Assembly (NCBI GenBank): GCA_017546125.1
Contig: JAFYXO010000027.1
Location: 1-64,000, forward strand
Source of the DNA: Bacteroidales bacterium
Lineage (GTDB): Bacteria > Bacteroidota > Bacteroidia > Bacteroidales > UBA932
Length of the DNA stretch: 64,000 nt
Direction of reading: 5' to 3'
Shown: positions 7,225 through 15,197 of the stretch, one piece after another
Layout of the letters: the number at the start of each line of letters is the position of its first letter
Position numbering within the stretch: position 1 is the stretch's first letter
Made by a program: the position numbers and the translations under genes
The notes under the pieces: model-generated
What the model saw: the letters and a program-made list of their open reading frames with translations, nothing else
Databases searched by the model: none
What the model was told of the DNA's origin: nothing

Positions 7225-10041
7225 ATGGAAAAGGTATTAATATCATTACTTGCACTTATCCTTAGTGCGAGTATGGCATTCGGTCAGATAGCTGACCCCA
7301 ATGCGCCACTAAAAAATGACCCCGCGGTAAGATACGGTAAGCTCGACAATGGACTTACTTATTATATCCAACACAATGAGAAACCTGCTGAGCGTGCAGA
7401 GTTCTACCTTGTAACAAATGTGGGAGCCATTCAGGAGACCCCTGCTCAGGATGGTCTTGCACACTTCCTGGAGCATATGGCCCTCAACGGTACCAAAAAT
7501 CTTCCCGGGAAGATGATGCTTGAGTACTTCCAGAGTGTAGGTGTGGAGTTCGGCAGAAACATCAACGCCGGCACAGGTGTGGAGTACACTATGTATATGC
7601 TTAACAATATCCCTGTAACCCGTCAGGGTATTGTCGACACAGCGATGCTCATTATGCACGACTACTCAGGCTTCGTGACCAACGACCCTGCAGAGGTAGA
7701 GAAAGAGCGTGGTGTAATCGTGGAAGAGTGGAGAACACGCCGCACTGCAGACTGGAGAATGCACGAAAAAGAGCTTCCATACCTTTATGGAGACTCAAAA
7801 TATGGCTCTTGTACCCTTATCGGAAGCAAAGAGAACCTTGAAACATTTGACCCTATCGAGATCAAAAAATTCTATGAGACCTGGTACAGACCTGACCTTC
7901 AGGCTGTAATCGTAGTGGGTGATATCGATGTGGATGCTATCGAGGCTCAGCTCAAAACCCTTTTCGCTGACATCCCTGCCCGCGAGAATCCAGAGCCTAA
8001 AATTATGCACCAGATCCCCGACAACGATGCCCCTATCGTAGGTATCATCACCGACCCTGAGGCTACCAACACACAGATTCAGGTATACTTCAAAGAGGAT
8101 ACTGTCCCTATGGAGATCAGATCATTCGGAGCTATCTATCTGACACAGATCCTTCAGAACCTCATCTCAAGTGTCATCAACGAGAGACTTGACGACATCT
8201 CGAAAAAAGCTGATGCACCATTCCTCTATGCATATATGCGCTACGGTCAGATGACCCAGACCAAAGACGCCTTCCAGGGTGGACTTGCTTGTAAAGAGGG
8301 TGAAGGTGTGAGCGCATTCACCGCCCTTATGACCGAGCTTGAAAAGGTAAAACGCTTCGGCTTCACAGAGGGTGAATACGAAAGGGCCAAGACCAACCTT
8401 CTCCGCCAGCTGGAGATGGCTAAAGACAACGCCTCTACCCGTCAGAACGCAGAACTTGTAAATCCACTTATGATCAACTTCCTGTTCGGCTACCCTTATA
8501 TGGATCCTGCATACGAATACGAGGTGGCTCAAGGCTATTTGTCACTTTTGCCATTGGCACAGATCAACGCTATGATGCCACAGCTTTTCAATTTCTCAAA
8601 AAATGCAGTAGTTATCTACAAATCTGTTGAGAAAGAGGGTCTTGTTCACCCTACAGAGGCTGAACTTGCCGGTGTTATCAGTGCTGCAGCTGCAGCTGAG
8701 ATTGAGGCTCCTGCTGAAGATGCTGTAATGGAACCCCTTGTGGATGCGAATGCACTCCCTGGCTCACGTGTCAAGAAAGAGTATGCTGGTCAGTATGGCT
8801 CAATAGTTTGGGAACTTAAAAACGGAATCAAGGTTATCGTGAAACCTACAGATTTCAATAAAGAAGAGGTGCTTTTCAATATCTACAATGATGGTGGAAA
8901 ATCTCTAATCGCAGTTGAGGATCTACCTTCGTTTGAGAGCAATGTATTTATGATGTTCTCTTCTACTGCGGGTATTTCGAAATTCCCTCAAACCACACTT
9001 CTGAAAATGCTTACAGGCAAGATGGTGAGTGCAGGTCCATTTATCGATGAGTATTCTCAGGGTGTAAACGGTTCTTGTTCACCAAAAGACTTTGAAACAC
9101 TCTTGCAGTTGGCATATCTGTTCTATGCAGAGCCACGTTTTGTGGAAGAGGAGTTCGCCTCAAGTATGAACCAGCTTAAAGCTATCGTTCCAAACCTGAC
9201 CAAGCAGCCAAACTTCCAGTTCCAGACTGAATTGACCAAGGTGATTTATGGTGAGAATCCACGCAGATTTGTCATCAGCCCTGAAATGCTTGAAAAAGTA
9301 AGTGTCCCTACCATCGAGAGAGTTTACAAATCACTCTTCTCAAATGCAGCCGGTTCTATCGTGAGAATCGTGGGCAACGTAAATCCTGATGAGATCAAAC
9401 CTCTTGTGGAGAAATATATCGGATCTATCCCTACAGCCAAGAAAGCACCTAAATGGGTGGATACCAAGAGCGACATCATCGAAGGTAAAATCGACCACAA
9501 GTTCGAAGTGGAGATGACCACACCTAAAACTACAGTGGCACTTGTCACTACTGCGAAAGTGGAGAACACCCTTAAGAACAGTGTTACTGCATCGGCTGTA
9601 AATTACATCCTGGACCTTATCTACACTGAGAGCATCCGTGAAGAGGAGGGTGGTACTTATGGTGTATCCTCATACGGCAGAATCACTGAGATTCCTTATA
9701 ACAAATATATGCTTCAGGTGGTATTTGACACTGATGTAGCCAAAGCTCCAAAACTTATCGAGCTTGCCAAAGCGGGCTTGAACTCTCTTGCAGAAAATGG
9801 ACCATCAGAGGACTTCCTGGCTAAAGCTAAGGAGAACTTCCTTAAGAATATCCCAGAGGATGCCATTTCCAACAGCTACTGGAATGGAAAACTTGGCCAA
9901 TACTACAAGTACTCCAAAGATTTCCACACCGACTACGAAGGCACTGTAAAAGCCCTTACCACCGCAGATGTACAAGCATTTGTAAAAGAGGTGCTTTCAC
10001 AAGAGAACTTCATAGAGTTTGTAATGAATCCACGTCAATAA
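7225..10041 (+). CDS. M16 family zinc metallopeptidase
   Basis: A 938-residue insulinase/pitrilysin-like peptidase with a signal peptide (1-20), so periplasmic. The inverted zinc motif HFLEH is at residues 80-84 (H80, E83, H84), and a third ligand is expected in ERGVIVEEWR near 160. Two M16 half-domain pairs follow, the second half (about 520-930) lacking the zinc motif as in the family generally. Fused two-unit periplasmic M16 peptidases are common in Bacteroidales. It is the second gene of the operon with the S58 peptidase and is followed by a strong terminator at 10066-10098. Confidence 0.9.
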   Translation: MEKVLISLLALILSASMAFGQIADPNAPLKNDPAVRYGKLDNGLTYYIQHNEKPAERAEFYLVTNVGAIQETPAQDGLAHFLEHMALNGTKNLPGKMMLEYFQSVGVEFGRNINAGTGVEYTMYMLNNIPVTRQGIVDTAMLIMHDYSGFVTNDPAEVEKERGVIVEEWRTRRTADWRMHEKELPYLYGDSKYGSCTLIGSKENLETFDPIEIKKFYETWYRPDLQAVIVVGDIDVDAIEAQLKTLFADIPARENPEPKIMHQIPDNDAPIVGIITDPEATNTQIQVYFKEDTVPMEIRSFGAIYLTQILQNLISSVINERLDDISKKADAPFLYAYMRYGQMTQTKDAFQGGLACKEGEGVSAFTALMTELEKVKRFGFTEGEYERAKTNLLRQLEMAKDNASTRQNAELVNPLMINFLFGYPYMDPAYEYEVAQGYLSLLPLAQINAMMPQLFNFSKNAVVIYKSVEKEGLVHPTEAELAGVISAAAAAEIEAPAEDAVMEPLVDANALPGSRVKKEYAGQYGSIVWELKNGIKVIVKPTDFNKEEVLFNIYNDGGKSLIAVEDLPSFESNVFMMFSSTAGISKFPQTTLLKMLTGKMVSAGPFIDEYSQGVNGSCSPKDFETLLQLAYLFYAEPRFVEEEFASSMNQLKAIVPNLTKQPNFQFQTELTKVIYGENPRRFVISPEMLEKVSVPTIERVYKSLFSNAAGSIVRIVGNVNPDEIKPLVEKYIGSIPTAKKAPKWVDTKSDIIEGKIDHKFEVEMTTPKTTVALVTTAKVENTLKNSVTASAVNYILDLIYTESIREEEGGTYGVSSYGRITEIPYNKYMLQVVFDTDVAKAPKLIELAKAGLNSLAENGPSEDFLAKAKENFLKNIPEDAISNSYWNGKLGQYYKYSKDFHTDYEGTVKALTTADVQAFVKEVLSQENFIEFVMNPRQ

Positions 10042-10065
10042 CAGTAGTCATCACTAAATACGCAG

Positions 10066-10098
10066 AACCCCTCCGGAGAGTCTCCAGAGGGGTTTCTT
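10066..10098 (+). terminator. Terminator after the M16 peptidase gene
   Basis: The arms AACCCCTC and GAGGGGTT, extended by GGAG/CTCC across one mismatch, form a long hairpin followed by TTTCTT. It closes the peptidase operon 25 bases after the stop codon. Confidence 0.75.
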
Positions 10099-10242
10099 AT
10101 GCATAAGCCTTTCATGTATCCCAATTACCGGATTCAAAATCTCAAAAGCACAAAAAACTTGGAAGTATTTATCCTTAATTTACGTTATATGTTCAGAATT
10201 ATTATTAAATTCGTGATATATAAATCATAACACTATACAGCT

Positions 10243-11457
10243 ATGAAAAGATTGTTTATTATTTGCTATCTTATCTCTCTATCACTGCTCTCGTGTTCTA
10301 AGGTTTCACCTGAAATTGTCAATGAGCAAAACGATCATACAATTCCAATAAAAGAAGCCACTCAAACACTAATAAATACACTTAATGACCTTCAGCCTGC
10401 AACAAAATCTAAACAAATTAAGATTGAATCTGTAGAAGTTGTTAGCAGTTCAGATATTTATAATCATATTACTAAAACAGCAAATCTTGATATAGATAAG
10501 TTGTTATATATTTTCAATTTTGACAACAATAGTGGATATGCTATTGTCGCTGCTGATAACAGAATACCAGACCCAGTTTTAATGATTGCAGATGTAGGAA
10601 ATATAACCAAAGAGATATTTAAAGCCATAAGTGATTGCTCTTTTATATACAACCTTATCGGAGATTATGCTGTCGTATTTACAGATTCGCCATCAGACAA
10701 TACTCCATCCGACGACAATGCTTCTTTTGATGGAAGTGAATCTGACTCCAGCGGAAGTTCATCAGGAAACATCTCTGGAGTGATAGGCAATGTATCTCCG
10801 ATGCTCCAATCTATAATGCATCAATCCGAGCCATACAACCTGAGCTGCCCAGAAATTGAACCCGACACGCGAGCTCCAGCAGGATGTATCCCTATAGCTA
10901 TGGCTCAAATCTTCTACTATTTTCAGTATCCACACGTCAATGACGATCTCAACATCCCATTTTCATCCACATTCTCAGAAGATACAACTGATGCATACAA
11001 TCTTTACGAATTAATATATAATATCGGAATTCAAACTGATGTTATGTATGATAAAGATGGCAGTGGCACCACTATGGCCAAAGCCAAAACAGCCATGGAA
11101 GAGTATTACGCATACGAGGATGTGATTAAGTACAATCTTTATAGAGAAAACATCATCTTGGATATGATCTCTGAACACAAGCCCGTGCTAATTGGGGCAA
11201 GTAATCAGTGGATAGGAGGCGTAGGTCATGCTTGGGTAATTGACGGATATATGCATTCCCCTACTGCTGGACATTTATTACATTGCAATATGGGATGGGG
11301 TGGTCCAGGTAATGGATATTATGCATCAGGAGTATTTGATGTCACAAGCGGCATAGCACCTTACTATCCCGACAATACTACAAATATAAATCCTGGCGAA
11401 GAAAACAAAGATTATGCCTATCACTACAGGTTTTTAGACTATAATAGACCACGATAA
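10243..11457 (+). CDS. C10 family cysteine protease lipoprotein, copy 1
   Basis: A 404-residue streptopain-like (C10) protease. The lipoprotein signal ends at C18 (LSLLSC). A prodomain of the Spi inhibitor type follows (about 20-145), with the SGYAIVAADNRIPDPVL motif typical of C10 zymogens. A Ser/Asp-rich linker (148-178) joins it to the catalytic domain. The nucleophile is C215 in PAGCIPIAMAQ, the catalytic histidine H329 in GVGHAWVIDG, and NMGWGG lies near 349-354. Activation by prodomain removal is known for the family. The gene overlaps the next start (TAATGA), so the two are translationally coupled. It has a near-copy at 12748-13983. No strong promoter was recognised upstream; TAAATTCG near 10205 is a weak match. 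Confidence 0.88.
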   Translation: MKRLFIICYLISLSLLSCSKVSPEIVNEQNDHTIPIKEATQTLINTLNDLQPATKSKQIKIESVEVVSSSDIYNHITKTANLDIDKLLYIFNFDNNSGYAIVAADNRIPDPVLMIADVGNITKEIFKAISDCSFIYNLIGDYAVVFTDSPSDNTPSDDNASFDGSESDSSGSSSGNISGVIGNVSPMLQSIMHQSEPYNLSCPEIEPDTRAPAGCIPIAMAQIFYYFQYPHVNDDLNIPFSSTFSEDTTDAYNLYELIYNIGIQTDVMYDKDGSGTTMAKAKTAMEEYYAYEDVIKYNLYRENIILDMISEHKPVLIGASNQWIGGVGHAWVIDGYMHSPTAGHLLHCNMGWGGPGNGYYASGVFDVTSGIAPYYPDNTTNINPGEENKDYAYHYRFLDYNRPR

Positions 11458-12674
11458 TGAAAACCTCATTCAGATATATACTCTTAACTTCAATAGTTCT
11501 CCTCGCAGCTACCGCCTGTGAGGAGATTATCGAATTGGAGGGGGAGTCTGTGGAGCCAAAGATGATAATACAATCTGTCTGCACCAATGAAGACAAAATA
11601 GTGATAGCTGTTTCATCATCGGGAACGATCTATGATACTCCGGACACCGGAGAGGTTTTCAACCCTATCGTAAAGGTCTCTATTAATGGAGGTGAACCGA
11701 AGGAGTGTATACGCGAATATGGGGCAAGTCCGTATGATTTACCAAATCGCAATTCCCCCATATATGCAGACTACCGATTAAAAGAACCTTATTACGAAGG
11801 CCATGTTCATAAAAGGAAGTTTGACTCAATAATCCCAATAAGATTTGAGCGCTTTACTCGCACTCCTGATGACATAATTTACACTTACGACTATTATCCA
11901 TCAGAGCTGGATATTATAGAAATTTTTGTTGAGGACCCCAAGAGTAGCACAAAACTGGAAGCACAGACACAAATACCAAGAAAGGTCAAATTTGATATCG
12001 AATTAATAAAAGTTGATACCGTATTATATAACGTCTTTGCCAATGGTAGGAATCAAAAAGAATTAACAGCGACATTTCAATGCACCATTCATGATCCCAA
12101 ACAGGAAAACAATTTTTATATGTTGGAGTTTTTAAATCGTAGTGGTGGATTATGGCACTTTCTCGCTACCTTACAACACCTTGAAAACCCAAAGTATCCA
12201 GATTGGTATACAGTAGCAAAACCAATCCCTATTCACACAAAAGACAAACTTTTTTACGATCCTAACATACCCGTCAATAACTATTATTATTATGATGGCC
12301 ACTATTCTAATATTGGAGAAAATCGAACAATATATTTCACAGATGACACTGTAAACGAAGAACCACTCTCGTTTGTTTTCACATACACTGGTAATACTAT
12401 CGTTCAAATATATTCATATTGGGAAGAGAATATATTCATGAACACAAATCTTATCGACGGTCTTTTCAAGCTCCATAGTATGAGCGAAGAGATGTACAGA
12501 TACTGTAAGTCAAAAGAGTACTCCCAGCAGTATAATCAGGATATATTCTCCCAGCCAAACCAGCTGTACTCAAATATAAAAGGGGATGCGTACGGATTCC
12601 ACATCAGCGAATCTTACTCTTATTCAGAACCTATAATGATAGGCTTCGAAGAGATAGCCGGGTATTTCGAGTAA
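11457..12674 (+). CDS. DUF4249 lipoprotein, copy 1
   Basis: A 405-residue lipoprotein; the signal ends at the cysteine in LLAATAC (C21). Its start overlaps the C10 protease stop. The family is found across Bacteroidota, usually next to a TonB receptor, as here, and its function is unknown. The first 75 or so residues and the last 70 (from FKLHSMSEEMYRYCKSKEY to the end) are almost identical to copy 2 at 13983-15197, while the middle (about 90-330) is strongly diverged. Possible roles, by context only: a surface partner of the receptor, or a binding or inhibitor partner of the coupled protease. Confidence 0.8.
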   Translation: MKTSFRYILLTSIVLLAATACEEIIELEGESVEPKMIIQSVCTNEDKIVIAVSSSGTIYDTPDTGEVFNPIVKVSINGGEPKECIREYGASPYDLPNRNSPIYADYRLKEPYYEGHVHKRKFDSIIPIRFERFTRTPDDIIYTYDYYPSELDIIEIFVEDPKSSTKLEAQTQIPRKVKFDIELIKVDTVLYNVFANGRNQKELTATFQCTIHDPKQENNFYMLEFLNRSGGLWHFLATLQHLENPKYPDWYTVAKPIPIHTKDKLFYDPNIPVNNYYYYDGHYSNIGENRTIYFTDDTVNEEPLSFVFTYTGNTIVQIYSYWEENIFMNTNLIDGLFKLHSMSEEMYRYCKSKEYSQQYNQDIFSQPNQLYSNIKGDAYGFHISESYSYSEPIMIGFEEIAGYFE

Positions 12675-12687
12675 TATGATGCAATAA

Positions 12688-12718
12688 TTTGTTAATCACA
12701 CGATTTTGATTATCTTTG
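12688..12718 (+). promoter_or_regulatory. Promoter for the second C10/DUF4249 couple
   Basis: TTTG (12688-12691), 19 bases, then TATCTTTG (12711-12718) is a full match to the Bacteroidota vegetative promoter. It lies 30 bases before the second C10 start, so copy 2 and the TonB receptor genes can be transcribed apart from copy 1. Confidence 0.8.
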
Positions 12719-12747
12719 TTATCAGTAACATAAAGTAATAATTCACT

Positions 12748-13983
12748 ATGAAAAAAGTATCCCTAATTTTGGTCATTCTATTAATTATATTCCATTCTTG
12801 TTCTAGAATTTCACCTGACATCAATGTAGAACAAAATAAGTACACTATTTCAATAGAGGATGCAACTCAAGTATTGATGAGCACCTTGGCAGATTTTCAA
12901 AATCAGACAAAATCTTCACAATTAGAAATTTGCTCGATAGAAACTGTATATGGTGATGATCTTAATATTCAAGGAACAAAGTCTACAAATTTGGGCATAG
13001 ATAATCTTTTATACATTTTTAATTTTACTAATAACAATGGGTTCGCTATTGTCGCTGCTGATAACAGAATACCAGACCCAGTTTTAATGATTGCAGATAT
13101 AGGAAATATATCTAAGGACATATTTAAAACAATATGCGAAAGTTCTTTTATATACAATCTTATAGGGGACTATGTGGTTTATTCCATAGACTTGCCATCT
13201 GATGATGAAACCGATTTTGATGATAGCGAAGGTGGAAATAATGGTGGAAATAATGGTGGAAATAATGGTGGAAATAATGGTGGAAATAATGGTGGAAATA
13301 ATGGTGGCGCCATAAGCAACGTCCCACCTATGCTTCAAACTGCAATGCATCAAGGTTTACCATATAATCACTTTTGTCCAGTTATTACAAATGATACTAT
13401 TGCCCCTGCAGGGTGTATTCCAATAGCGATGGCACAAATCTTCAACTATTATCAATACCCACACATCAATGATAATTTAAATATTCCTTTCGCCAGCAAT
13501 TATATTTTAGATTATTCAATATCAGGAATTCCTCGCCTTATAGAAAATATTGGTTTACGCACCGATATTGAATATGACAAAGATGGCAGTGGCACCACTA
13601 TGGCCAAAGCCAAAACAGCCATGGAAGAGTATTACGCGTACGAGGATGTGACCAAGTACAATCTTTATAGAGAAAACATTATCTTGGATATGATCTCTGA
13701 ACACAAGCCCGTGCTAATTGGGGCAAGTAATCAGTGGATAGGAGGCAAAGGTCATGCTTGGGTAATTGACGGATATATGTATTCTAGCACTGCAGGACAC
13801 CTTTTACACTGCAATATGGGATGGGGTGGTCCAGGTAATGGATATTATGTATCTGGTGTATTTGATGTTACAAGCGGAACTGCACCTTACTACCCTGACA
13901 ACACCACAGATGCAAATCCTAACGACGAAAATAAGGATTATGCCTATCACTACAGGTTTTTAGACTATAATAGACCACGATAA
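12748..13983 (+). CDS. C10 family cysteine protease lipoprotein, copy 2
   Basis: A 411-residue paralogue of the protease at 10243. Lipoprotein cysteine C18 (IFHSC), Spi-type prodomain (20-145), then a linker made of a GGNN repeat (about 162-187) in place of the Ser/Asp linker of copy 1, then the catalytic domain with C223 (AGCIPIAMAQ), H336 (GKGHAWVIDG) and NMGWGGPGNGYY. The catalytic residues are intact, so both copies should be active. From the YDKDGSGTTMAKAKTAMEEY region to the end the two copies are nearly identical, while residues just after the nucleophile and in the early prodomain differ. The stop overlaps the next start, as in copy 1. Confidence 0.88.
   Translation: MKKVSLILVILLIIFHSCSRISPDINVEQNKYTISIEDATQVLMSTLADFQNQTKSSQLEICSIETVYGDDLNIQGTKSTNLGIDNLLYIFNFTNNNGFAIVAADNRIPDPVLMIADIGNISKDIFKTICESSFIYNLIGDYVVYSIDLPSDDETDFDDSEGGNNGGNNGGNNGGNNGGNNGGNNGGAISNVPPMLQTAMHQGLPYNHFCPVITNDTIAPAGCIPIAMAQIFNYYQYPHINDNLNIPFASNYILDYSISGIPRLIENIGLRTDIEYDKDGSGTTMAKAKTAMEEYYAYEDVTKYNLYRENIILDMISEHKPVLIGASNQWIGGKGHAWVIDGYMYSSTAGHLLHCNMGWGGPGNGYYVSGVFDVTSGTAPYYPDNTTDANPNDENKDYAYHYRFLDYNRPR
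13231..13302 (+). repeat. Six 12-base repeats GGTGGAAATAAT
   Basis: Six perfect tandem copies of a 12-base unit lie inside the C10 protease gene and encode Gly-Gly-Asn-Asn repeats in the linker between prodomain and catalytic domain. The unit is a multiple of three, so copy-number change keeps the frame and only alters linker length. Copy 1 of the gene lacks it. Confidence 0.95.
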
Positions 13984-15197
13984 TGAAAATCTCTTTCAGA
14001 TATATCCTCTTAGTTTCAATAATTCTCCTCGCAGCTACCGCCTGTGAGGAGATTATCGAATTGGAGGGGGAGTATGTGGAGCCAAAGATGATAATACAAT
14101 CTGTATGCACCAATGAAGACAAAATAGTGATAGCTGTTTCATCATCGGGAACGATCTATAATACTCCGGACACCGGAGAGGTTTTCAACCCTATCGTAAA
14201 GGTCTCAATAAACGGAAGTGAACCGAAGGAGTGTACACGCGAGTTAGGAGCAAGTCCCTACAAATCTCATGTATCTACTTCAATAATGAAAAGTATAGAC
14301 TACCCATTGAAAGAGACATACAAAAATGGTATGGAGGGAAAAATCTACGAAACAAGTGTCCCTATAAAGTTCCCCACGGTATATTTTCCAGATAGTGCAT
14401 ATGAACCACTGTTCACCTTCAACTATCTTCCCGTGGAAGGAGATGTAATAGACATTTTCGTTGAAGATCTCAAGAGTGGCACTACAGTGAAATCAACCAC
14501 ACAGATACCAAAAAGAGTCGAATTTGATATTAAAATATTGGAAATTGACACCACAGTTGTAAACGAGCCTCATTCTACAATAAATATGTCTGCTACCATA
14601 GAGTGTACTATCCACGACCCAGCAAATGTATCCAATTATTATGTATTGGAGTACCTGGATCGTAGTACACATTTGGTCTATTTCTTTGATGCACTGCCGT
14701 ATATAGACAAACCAGAATACCCTTTTTGGTATAAAACATTCCATACATATCCAATTTCGACAAGAGATCATATTTTCTACGATCCAAATATAACGACATC
14801 TGTTATATATGAATCTGAGCTGATGGGGCAAGTTTGGTATGTTGAAAGTGAACCGGAAAGAAGTTATTACTTTAATGATGAATCATTCGACGGGAAATCA
14901 TACTCATTAATTTTAAAAATCAGTACAGATTTCCATGGGCTTAAAGGTGCTTCTGTTCCGTGGTACACAGGAATCATCGATGGCCACTTCAAGCTCCATA
15001 GTATGAGCGAAGAGATGTACAGATACTGCAAGTCAAAAGAGTACTCCCAGCAGTATAATCAGGATATATTCTCCCAGCCAAACCAGCTGTACTCAAACAT
15101 AAAAGGGGATGCGTACGGATTCCACATCAGCGAATCTTACTCTTATTCAGAACCTATAATGATAGGCTTCGAAGAGATAGCCGGGTATTTCGAATGA
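13983..15197 (+). CDS. DUF4249 lipoprotein, copy 2
   Basis: A 404-residue lipoprotein paralogous to 11457-12674, with its signal ending at the cysteine in LLAATAC. Its start overlaps the C10 copy 2 stop, and its own stop overlaps the TonB receptor start, so protease, DUF4249 protein and receptor are translationally linked in a row. The ends are near-identical to copy 1 and the middle is diverged. The family function is unknown; the direct coupling to a receptor of the DUF4249-associated type supports a surface complex with it. Confidence 0.8.
   Translation: MKISFRYILLVSIILLAATACEEIIELEGEYVEPKMIIQSVCTNEDKIVIAVSSSGTIYNTPDTGEVFNPIVKVSINGSEPKECTRELGASPYKSHVSTSIMKSIDYPLKETYKNGMEGKIYETSVPIKFPTVYFPDSAYEPLFTFNYLPVEGDVIDIFVEDLKSGTTVKSTTQIPKRVEFDIKILEIDTTVVNEPHSTINMSATIECTIHDPANVSNYYVLEYLDRSTHLVYFFDALPYIDKPEYPFWYKTFHTYPISTRDHIFYDPNITTSVIYESELMGQVWYVESEPERSYYFNDESFDGKSYSLILKISTDFHGLKGASVPWYTGIIDGHFKLHSMSEEMYRYCKSKEYSQQYNQDIFSQPNQLYSNIKGDAYGFHISESYSYSEPIMIGFEEIAGYFE

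Noticed and set aside
8557-8580. Second sigma-54-like promoter (TTGGCAC in the M16 gene)
   Set aside because: The -12 half (TTGC at the right spacing) is missing and it lies inside a coding region.
13231-13302. Possible CRISPR-like or noncoding repeat array
   Set aside because: Units are contiguous 12-mers with no spacers and are in frame in a protease gene.
13084-13353. Minus-strand open frame with an IIST repeat
   Set aside because: It is the antisense shadow of the GGTGGAAATAAT repeat in the C10 protease gene, with no promoter or ribosome site.
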